DNA of 11,219 nt, from assembly GCA_029288195.1 (NCBI GenBank), contig JARFPR010000256.1, forward strand, positions 1-11,219, given 5' to 3'. How positions within the stretch are numbered: the stretch's first letter is position 1; every line of letters begins with the position of its first letter. The position numbers and the translations under genes are program-made. The notes under the pieces are model-generated. The model worked only from the letters and a program-made list of their open reading frames with translations, searched no databases and was not told the DNA's origin. The DNA comes from Gammaproteobacteria bacterium (GTDB lineage Bacteria; Pseudomonadota; Gammaproteobacteria; GCA-001735895). Shown here piece by piece: positions 5,836-11,219 of this stretch.

Positions 5836-8336
5836 ATACCGGGTTGTACTGGATATTGAAGGCGTTGCTCAGCCATTACTGGCGGCATCCCTGGCAAACC
5901 TTGTTCCTGACGATCGGCCTGGTCGCCGGTGTGGGTTTGTGGTCGGCGGTGCAAATCATCAACCAGCATGCCGAGGCGAGTTATCAACAGGCGCAGAGCC
6001 TACTGGGTGCGCAGGCAAGTCACTGGATCCGCAGTCGTCGTGACGAGGGTATCGACCAGGCAACCTATATCGAGTTGCGCCGTGCCGGTTTTCGCCAGGT
6101 AATTCCAGTTATCGAGCTCGAAGTCAGTACCGCGGCCGGGGTGTCGATTAGCATCATTGCGACCGATTTGCTGGCTCTGCCCGAAACCGTATTCGATGGC
6201 GAGCAGTCAACACAGGATTTCTCCACAACCTGGATTGAATTCGTGCAGCCGCCTTATCGAGCCTGGGTGCCCGCGGTGCTTGCCGCTGAGCTCGATCTGG
6301 AAGAGGGCGCTGGGCTCGAATTGCGCGATGGTCGGTTGTTGCCGCCCGCGTTGATCCAGGCGCGCGAACAGCAGGGTCGACAGGTACTGGTCGATATCGG
6401 GGCAGCGATGTCCCTGTCAGGTTCGAGTCGTTTCAGTTACCTCAGCGTCGGTGAAATTACGCCGCTGGAATATGCGCGACTTGAAGCGAGCCTGCCGGCA
6501 AGTCTCGAGTTAGTCGAAAACCAGCAACACCTGGATTTGCAGCAACTGACCGCGAGCCTGCACACCCACCTGACCGCGATGAGCCTGTTGTCATTTGCGG
6601 TGGGGCTATTTATCGTATTCAACGCGGTACGTTTTTCTTTATGGTATCGCCGTACAACCCTGCTGGACCTGCGCCTTATGGGTTGTGATCTACGCCAATT
6701 GCTGGCCGCGATCCTGATGGAGACATTGGCGTGGAGCCTGGTCGGAACGGCACTTGGTTTCGTGCTCGGAGTGGTGCTGACGCAGGTGCTGTTACCCGGG
6801 CTGGGCGCCAGCCTACAGAGTCTCTACGATGCTACCGTGGACGCCGAGCTTGGGCTCAGCCCGTGGACACTGCTGCAGGCCTGGAGTATTACCCTGATCG
6901 GCCTCCTGTGGGCGCTCGCCTGGCCGCTTTACCGACAGCTGCTGCGTAGCAGCCTCGAGGCGGGTAGTACCGACGTGATGCTTGCCGACGAAACCATCGC
7001 GCGTCGCCGACTAGCGTTCGCAGCCCTGCTGCTAGCCTGCCTTGCCTGGGTCGCCTATACGCAGATTGAGACGGTTACCCAGGGTTTCGCAGTGCTCGGC
7101 ATGATCCTGTTTGCCGCTGCCTGGATACTGCCGTTTTTACTGGCCCGGGCTCTAAGCCTGGTTGACTCCCTGTTGCCGCAACGAAACCTGCTGGCGCGCT
7201 GGATGATAAGCGACGGTTGGTCCCAGCTGCCGGCGCTACGCAGCGCAATGATGGCGCTGCTGCTGGCATTAACCGCGAACCTCGGTGTGGGTAGCCTGGT
7301 CGACAGTTTCCGTGATGCCTTTATCGGTTGGCTGGAGGTGCGCCAGAGCGCCGATATCTACTTACGTGCCCCGAACCTGAACTACCAGTCACTTGAAACT
7401 TCGGCAGGCAACGCAAGCTGGCTCGTCGACAGCCATCATCGCATTGGTGTCAGTACGCGCTGGCGTGATCGTCCGGCGCTGATCCGGGGGATCGATCCGC
7501 GGGCAACGGATAGCCTGGTATTGCCGTTATCCCGGTGGCAGGGAGAATCCGCCGCATCGGCACGGCAAATCTGGCGCGAACAATCGGCAAAGGTACTGAT
7601 TAATGAGCAAGTGCATTTTCTTGCCGGGGTAGAGATTGGCGAAAGCATTGCATTACAAACTGACAATGGCTTGCGGAATTTTGAAGTGGTCGGCGTTTTC
7701 TATGACTACGGTAATCCTTACTTCCAGTTCTATCTGCCGGACCATGTGGTCGCGAGTAACTGGAGTCATCATTACTCGCGCGGCATTGCGCTGTGGTTAA
7801 ACCCACAAAACAAGAGTGCAATGCAGCAAGCCGAGTCAAGCCTGAAGGCGCTGGGTGCGCAACCGGGTGACTGGATTTCGCAGGCGCAAATTCGCCGGCT
7901 TTCAGTCGGCATCTTTGACCGCACCTTTGCCATAACCGCGGCGATGAATCTATTGACCATGATTGTTGCCGCGATCGCACTGCTGGCCTCGTTACTGGCA
8001 ATTTTACATGAGCGCATGCCGCAATTCGCACAATGGCGCGCGCTCGGGTTGCGCCAGTCGGAACAGCTTTTACTGGTTGCCACGCCGTTACTGGTTTTTT
8101 GTGCGATTGTCTGGCTGCTGTCGATTCCGCTGGGTGCATTGTTGAGCTGGATCCTGATTCATAAGCTCAACATCATCAGTTTTGGTTGGAGTATGCCGCT
8201 GGTTTGGGAGATTGAACCGGCCTTGCAGCTTGCCGTGGTGGTTTTGCTTATTTGTGCGGCGACCTTGCTGTCGGTCTCCTTGCAGTGGCGTCGGCAGATG
8301 CCACAAGCCCTGGCGCAACTTGGAGAAACAGTTTGA
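5832..8336 (+). CDS. ABC permease with two FtsX-like domains (YbbP/AttFG-like)
   Basis: This is an 834-residue inner-membrane permease. It starts with GTG at 5832, overlapping the ATPase stop (GTGA), so translation is probably coupled. Predicted layout: membrane segment 21-43, a large periplasmic domain (about 45-245), segments near 248-270, 296-320 and 346-366, two more in the linker (393-411, 417-438), a second leading segment (470-490), a second periplasmic domain (about 495-700), and closing segments near 706-726, 745-775 and 796-816. The duplicated periplasmic-domain-plus-three-helix pattern is that of double-FtsX permeases. The coupling segment near MGCDLRQL (283-290) is echoed by LGLRQSEQ (738-745). 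Both FtsX halves reside in one chain, whereas some Att systems split them in two. The cargo is unknown; a lipid or lipoprotein is a reasonable guess from the lipocalin partner. Confidence 0.88.
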   Translation: MNTGLYWILKALLSHYWRHPWQTLFLTIGLVAGVGLWSAVQIINQHAEASYQQAQSLLGAQASHWIRSRRDEGIDQATYIELRRAGFRQVIPVIELEVSTAAGVSISIIATDLLALPETVFDGEQSTQDFSTTWIEFVQPPYRAWVPAVLAAELDLEEGAGLELRDGRLLPPALIQAREQQGRQVLVDIGAAMSLSGSSRFSYLSVGEITPLEYARLEASLPASLELVENQQHLDLQQLTASLHTHLTAMSLLSFAVGLFIVFNAVRFSLWYRRTTLLDLRLMGCDLRQLLAAILMETLAWSLVGTALGFVLGVVLTQVLLPGLGASLQSLYDATVDAELGLSPWTLLQAWSITLIGLLWALAWPLYRQLLRSSLEAGSTDVMLADETIARRRLAFAALLLACLAWVAYTQIETVTQGFAVLGMILFAAAWILPFLLARALSLVDSLLPQRNLLARWMISDGWSQLPALRSAMMALLLALTANLGVGSLVDSFRDAFIGWLEVRQSADIYLRAPNLNYQSLETSAGNASWLVDSHHRIGVSTRWRDRPALIRGIDPRATDSLVLPLSRWQGESAASARQIWREQSAKVLINEQVHFLAGVEIGESIALQTDNGLRNFEVVGVFYDYGNPYFQFYLPDHVVASNWSHHYSRGIALWLNPQNKSAMQQAESSLKALGAQPGDWISQAQIRRLSVGIFDRTFAITAAMNLLTMIVAAIALLASLLAILHERMPQFAQWRALGLRQSEQLLLVATPLLVFCAIVWLLSIPLGALLSWILIHKLNIISFGWSMPLVWEIEPALQLAVVVLLICAATLLSVSLQWRRQMPQALAQLGETV

Positions 8337-9424
8337 TGCGGCTTTTAATCGTGGCCTGTGCGGCGCTGTTTGCTGTTGTGGCCCAGGCCCAGGATGTGCT
8401 CGGAGACCTGCGTGACCAGGGGCTGGGTTTTGCCCAGGTGACACCCGGTAAGGTACTTGAATTCCCGCGAGATCATGGCGCACACCCGGAATATCGTATC
8501 GAATGGTGGTACCTGACCGCGAACCTCAGCGACAGCGAGGGCCGTCAATGGGGCCTGCAGTGGACCCTGTTTCGCCAGGCGTTGAGTCCCGAACCGGCTG
8601 CCGACGGCTGGCAGAGTAACCAGATCTGGATGGCGCATGCCGCCATAACGACGCCCGACGGTCATTTCCACGCGCAACGTTTCGCACGCGGCGGTATTGG
8701 CCAGGCCGGGGTTACCCGCATCGGTCGTGATGGATATTTCAATGCCTGGTTGGACGACTGGCAGTGGCGCTCGAACGGTGCGGCGTTATTCCCGGCTGAA
8801 CTCAGCTTCACCGTTGGCGAACGCGAGATAAAGCTGACACTCGAGGCCACCGGCCCGCTAGTGAAGAACGGTATTAATGGCTATAGCCAGAAATCCGCGC
8901 AGGGACAGGCCAGTTATTACTACAGCCAGCCGCACATTCGAGTAAGCGGAATGGTAACGCAGGGATCCGACAGGATTGACCTGAAGGGGCAGGGCTGGCT
9001 TGATCGCGAATGGAGTTCGCAGGCGTTGGCCGAAAACCAGCAGGGCTGGGACTGGTTCTCGCTGCATTTGAACGATGGCCACAAGCTCATGGTTTACCAG
9101 TTGCGACACGATGATGGCAACCACTGGCTCAGCGGCAACTGGATCAGCCCTGGTGGCGAAACGCGGTTACTTGACCGTAACGCGATCAAACTGCACTCAA
9201 CCCGGATCAGCACTATCGCAAGCGGAGAAAAACAGACGCGTGATTTACCGCTGGAATGGCAGCTGTCCCTGGTCAACCAGAAACGCGGCTGGCACATTCG
9301 TCCACTTTATGACCAGCAATGGATGGACACGAGCATTCCCTACTGGGAGGGCGTGGTACTGGTCGAAGACGACCTGGGAAACCCGGCCGGCGTCGGTTAC
9401 ATGGAACTCACCGGCTACCAGTAG
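8336..9424 (+). CDS. Secreted CrtC/AttH lipocalin-like protein
   Basis: This 362-residue exported protein belongs to the family that includes hydroxyneurosporene hydratase CrtC and Agrobacterium AttH. The ATG at 8336 overlaps the permease stop (TGATG) and opens with a signal peptide, MRLLIVACAALFAVVAQA before QD; longer frames from 8252 lie inside the permease gene. Family motifs are IEWWYLTANL (55-64), WGLQWTLFRQ (72-81), GYSQKS...SYYYSQPHIRVSG (183-205), GQGWLDREWSS (218-228) and WDWFSLHLNDG (238-248), covering the two lipocalin-like barrels. The WLDREW Asp/Arg/Glu cluster marks the putative binding or catalytic pocket. Genome context with an FtsX-type transporter makes an envelope lipid-handling or substrate-binding role likelier than carotenoid hydration, since no carotenoid genes are nearby. 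Confidence 0.88.
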   Translation: MRLLIVACAALFAVVAQAQDVLGDLRDQGLGFAQVTPGKVLEFPRDHGAHPEYRIEWWYLTANLSDSEGRQWGLQWTLFRQALSPEPAADGWQSNQIWMAHAAITTPDGHFHAQRFARGGIGQAGVTRIGRDGYFNAWLDDWQWRSNGAALFPAELSFTVGEREIKLTLEATGPLVKNGINGYSQKSAQGQASYYYSQPHIRVSGMVTQGSDRIDLKGQGWLDREWSSQALAENQQGWDWFSLHLNDGHKLMVYQLRHDDGNHWLSGNWISPGGETRLLDRNAIKLHSTRISTIASGEKQTRDLPLEWQLSLVNQKRGWHIRPLYDQQWMDTSIPYWEGVVLVEDDLGNPAGVGYMELTGYQ

Positions 9425-9458
9425 TTTTTGCTTAGTCTTCTAACCGCAGCAACCCGCC

Positions 9459-10022
9459 TTACTCGACCTTGACGATAAACCGCTGCTTGCGGTTGGTATC
9501 CAGGTCGAACTGTGAGCGACTGGTGTAATTGATGTGACGACCGTAGGTATGCACTGACAAGGTCATATGATCGGTTTCGTTGGTAACCTTATGAATGCCG
9601 CCCGTTTTCATACAAACCAGCTCACCACCGGCCGCGTCAAATTCATGCTTGATTTCGAGCTCGGCATAATCTGACTTGCTGCCATCATCGAGACGCCGGT
9701 AACCGATGTTGTGCTCAGTTCCCTCAACGCCAACCACCACGGCCCAGGTACCATGATCATGCGGGGGCGTGCCCTTGCCGGGTAACCAGTTTATCGCCAA
9801 TACCGCAAGCGAATGATCCGGCTCTTCGTGCAGCAGGTGGACACCGAAGCCCTGTTCCTGGTCCGTTTCATAGTGCTTCGGCTGCAACCATGATCGATCA
9901 GTAACAAAGCGTTGTGCCAGCGGCCCCACTCGGCTGAGGATCTCGTCTTCGTCGCTCGACTCGGCGGTAATGGCGCGCAAATCGGCCACATAATTATCCA
10001 GGCTATAGTTATCAGTTGTCAT
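9459..10022 (-). CDS. Cysteine dioxygenase-like thiol dioxygenase (cupin)
   Basis: This 187-residue cupin is of the CDO type, non-heme iron enzymes that oxidise a thiol such as cysteine or 3-mercaptopropionate to the sulfinate. Iron ligands are His88 and His90 in PPHDHG and His144 in GGIHKVTN. The SxHxY motif characteristic of this family is SVHTY (Ser156, His158, Tyr160). The residue equivalent to the cysteine that crosslinks to tyrosine in mammalian CDO appears to be Val95, as usual for many bacterial forms. Neither the Arg of true CDO nor the Gln of mercaptopropionate dioxygenase is obvious near residues 58-64, so the substrate is open. The ATG follows AGGGG by about 7 bases; TATTAT (10067-10072, minus strand) is a possible -10. 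The gene converges on the AttH-like gene with 34 bases between stops and no visible terminator. Confidence 0.85.
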   Translation of the reverse strand: MTTDNYSLDNYVADLRAITAESSDEDEILSRVGPLAQRFVTDRSWLQPKHYETDQEQGFGVHLLHEEPDHSLAVLAINWLPGKGTPPHDHGTWAVVVGVEGTEHNIGYRRLDDGSKSDYAELEIKHEFDAAGGELVCMKTGGIHKVTNETDHMTLSVHTYGRHINYTSRSQFDLDTNRKQRFIVKVE

Positions 10023-10092
10023 ACTCGCCCCTACTTATTCTCAATCGGCATTGAATTTGGGGAGCAATAATAGCATTTCGCGTAAAGCAAAG

Positions 10093-10134
10093 CAGACGCT
10101 CAGAATCCATTTTTCAGGGACGGCTAACGACCCA
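10093..10134. repeat. Dispersed intergenic repeat, copy 1
   Basis: This 42-base segment shares its last 14 bases (10121-10134, CGGCTAACGACCCA) exactly with 11074-11087 and begins with a near-identical octamer (CAGACGCT against CAGGCGCT). The middle is diverged but of equal length. The two copies are in the same orientation and bracket the PEP-CTERM gene. Confidence 0.6.
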
Positions 10135-10148
10135 ATTGAGACACTCGT

Positions 10149-10176
10149 AAAAAAACCACCTAGAATGAGATGGCTT
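10149..10176 (-). terminator. Intrinsic terminator of the PEP-CTERM gene
   Basis: On the minus strand, a 6-bp stem (arms 10168-10173 and 10156-10161, one G-T pair), extendable to 9 bp, encloses a 6-base loop and runs into seven Ts (10155-10149). It begins about 30 bases after the stop codon. Confidence 0.8.
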
Positions 10177-10202
10177 AGTTACCTTCATTAAGTAGTTATT
10201 AG

Positions 10203-10823
10203 TTATGCTTTTGTGCGACGTGCAAATCCTAAACCGAATAAGCCTGCTGCAAACAATGCAATGATTGAGGGTTCAGGGACCGGTGTCGATGGTTCAGAAA
10301 CCGGGGTCGAAGGTTCAGAGACCGAGGTCAATCCTGCTACCGCTTCGATATTTGAAAAGGTCAATATGGGCGAGCCGTCTTGAAATATCTCAGTTCCGTT
10401 AGACGTGAGTGTACCTGCCAACGCGGTAAGGTCTAGAAGGTCGGTGTCCACACCACCATTAATAAAATAAGACCCTGGACCTGTGATTGCATTCAGTAGA
10501 ATCGTGTCGTCCCCTGCTCCTGTGAGGACCTCTATATCCGCATCAAAAAGTGAATCGAGTGGATCAATCTGAATGATAAACGCCATACTACTAGCGACGA
10601 GATTTAGGATTACTGAATCACCTGGGGTGGTGAAATCAACGTTTCCAACGTTTGGACTATTTAGGGATAATGTTGGGACTGAGCCGAAACTGATGTCGCC
10701 CCCACCTAATCCCGTAATTTGTGAGATATTATTTGCCGGGATTCCATCGTCTCCTAAAATTAGCACTGCTTGAGCCGACCACGGAGCTAGCAGCAATACA
10801 GATATCATTAGTAGATTATTCAT
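10203..10823 (-). CDS. PEP-CTERM sorting-domain surface protein
   Basis: This 206-residue exported protein has a signal peptide (1-19, ending WSAQA). Its C-terminal signal is of the PEP-CTERM type: VPEPS (182-186), a hydrophobic helix IIALFAAGLFGLGF (187-200) and a basic end, ARRTKA. Such proteins are processed by an exosortase and associated with exopolysaccharide. The body is Gly/Asp-rich, beta-strand-like and includes GAGDDTILLN (102-111) and NGGVDTDLLDL, which resemble RTX-type calcium-binding turns without a full nonapeptide array. Just before the motif, SEPSTPV occurs twice, mimicking the VPEPS motif. Ribosome sites GGGAGG and AAGGA precede the ATG. A CRP-like site lies upstream, and no exosortase gene is in the window. 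Codon use is more AT-rich than in the neighbouring ABC operon, consistent with a separate history. Confidence 0.9.
   Translation of the reverse strand: MNNLLMISVLLLAPWSAQAVLILGDDGIPANNISQITGLGGGDISFGSVPTLSLNSPNVGNVDFTTPGDSVILNLVASSMAFIIQIDPLDSLFDADIEVLTGAGDDTILLNAITGPGSYFINGGVDTDLLDLTALAGTLTSNGTEIFQDGSPILTFSNIEAVAGLTSVSEPSTPVSEPSTPVPEPSIIALFAAGLFGLGFARRTKA
10270..10332 (-). repeat. Three 21-bp tandem units encoding SEPSTPV / VPEPS
   Basis: Three in-frame 21-base units (10270-10290, 10291-10311, 10312-10332) encode two SEPSTPV heptads and the start of the true PEP motif. The sorting motif region has been tandemly duplicated. Confidence 0.82.
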
Positions 10824-10900
10824 CGCGTCCTTCCTCCCTAATCAGAACATATGGCGCGATATCCACGCCGAATGGTTAATGTTTATATTAATTCGCGATT

Positions 10901-10916
10901 TGTGAATCACGTCACA
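10901..10916 (-). promoter_or_regulatory. CRP-type binding site upstream of the PEP-CTERM gene
   Basis: The sequence is a perfect TGTGA-N6-TCACA, the consensus recognised by CRP/Vfr-type cAMP receptor proteins, with flanking T- and A-tracts as in strong sites. Its centre is 85 bases from the start codon. With CATTAA (10876-10881, minus strand) as -10, it would sit near -40, an activating position. A site for plus-strand transcription is also possible because the motif is symmetric. Confidence 0.68.
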
Positions 10917-11045
10917 GAAAAATTTTTCTAATTTACTGGATAAATTTACAACTTTCAGATGTGGCTGTAAAGAGTTCTGTCAGTGTCTGCTTATGGCCGA
11001 AGATTGCCTCCCACCGTCGTATTATGAGCGTCTCCTTTGGAAAAA

Positions 11046-11087
11046 CAGGCGCTGAAATCTCATCTTCGAGCAGCGGCTAACGACCCA
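11046..11087. repeat. Dispersed intergenic repeat, copy 2
   Basis: Second copy of the 42-base element at 10093-10134, same orientation, with 14 identical bases at 11074-11087 and a matching left octamer. The bases after the core differ between copies. Confidence 0.6.
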
Positions 11088-11127
11088 TAGCCGACCTTGC
11101 GCCTCTTAGTGGATTAACCAATTTATA

Positions 11128-11219
11128 ATGGAACATGGATTAATCGATCTAATTTCAATTGGTACCGGATTGAATCCACAGCTCAAAGCCCTTCATGAGT
11201 CAACAACAGGCCAGAAATC
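11128..11219 (+). CDS. Possible start of an unidentified gene, running off the right edge
   Basis: From the ATG at 11128 the frame stays open for 30 codons to the window end (begins MEHGLIDLISIGTGLNPQLK). The peptide has plausible amphipathic composition and no stop in a fairly AT-rich stretch. There is no clear Shine-Dalgarno, and the ATG overlaps a TATAAT, so the real start may lie elsewhere. I do not recognise the family. Confidence 0.35.
   Translation, partial: MEHGLIDLISIGTGLNPQLKALHESTTGQK

Larger units (their letters stand above)
10824..11127. other. Intergenic region upstream of the PEP-CTERM gene
   Basis: This 304-base AT-rich region carries a CRP-like site (10901-10916), a 14-bp A/T palindrome AGAAAAATTTTTCT (10916-10929), the second copy of the dispersed repeat (11046-11087) and a consensus TATAAT (11124-11129, plus strand) without a well-placed -35. 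CATTAA (10876-10881, minus) is a possible -10 for the PEP-CTERM gene. I see no RNA gene or credible small ORF. Confidence 0.5.

Noticed and set aside
7600..8139. Minus-strand frame of 179 codons opposite the permease
   Set aside because: Composition is Arg/Ser/His-rich noise typical of an antisense frame of a membrane protein.
8252..8335. N-terminal extension of the AttH-like protein
   Set aside because: The extra residues lie in the permease coding sequence and would bury the signal peptide that begins at 8336.
9425..9458. Shared terminator between the converging AttH-like and dioxygenase genes
   Set aside because: No inverted repeat is visible in the 34 bases between the two stops.

Overview
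This window looks like the chromosome of a denitrifying, probably marine or sediment-dwelling gammaproteobacterium. The pointers are a cytochrome cd1 nitrite reductase gene with FNR/Dnr-type boxes, an AttEFGH-like ABC/lipocalin operon, a PEP-CTERM surface protein and a moderately GC-rich coding style. The taxon is inferred from gene content; no RNA gene or other phylogenetic marker is present. I see no tRNA, rRNA, CRISPR array, transposase or phage gene.

Layout. (1) 1-1334, minus strand: the first 232 codons of nirS run off the left edge. A small class I cytochrome c lies upstream in the same direction. Each gene has its own FNR/Dnr-like palindrome (798-811 and 1321-1334) with a plausible -10 about 41.5 bases downstream of its centre. 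A strong hairpin (898-924) separates the two transcripts. Together they look like an oxygen- and NO-regulated nitrite respiration locus, with the small cytochrome as a possible electron donor to NirS. (2) 1528-3522, minus: a 664-residue protein with a DUF6602-like N-terminal domain whose nuclease-type acidic/lysine residues look substituted, followed by a long Pro/Ala-rich tail built from three periodic repeat families (16, 31 and 27 residues). (3) 3913-5058, minus: an FMN-dependent alpha-hydroxy-acid (L-lactate type) dehydrogenase with intact catalytic residues. (4) 5173-9424, plus: a translationally coupled three-gene operon of a LolD/MacB-type ATPase, a double-FtsX permease and a secreted CrtC/AttH lipocalin-like protein. 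(5) 9459-10022, minus: a cysteine-dioxygenase-like thiol dioxygenase converging on that operon. (6) 10203-10823, minus: a PEP-CTERM protein with a near-ideal CRP-type site upstream and a clear intrinsic terminator downstream, bracketed by two copies of a short dispersed repeat. (7) From 11128 an unidentified reading frame runs off the right edge.

Most of the window is ordinary core or accessory metabolism. The least conventional parts are the degenerate DUF6602/repeat-tail protein, an apparent insertion next to the heme d1 ligand of NirS, and the repeat-flanked PEP-CTERM gene.
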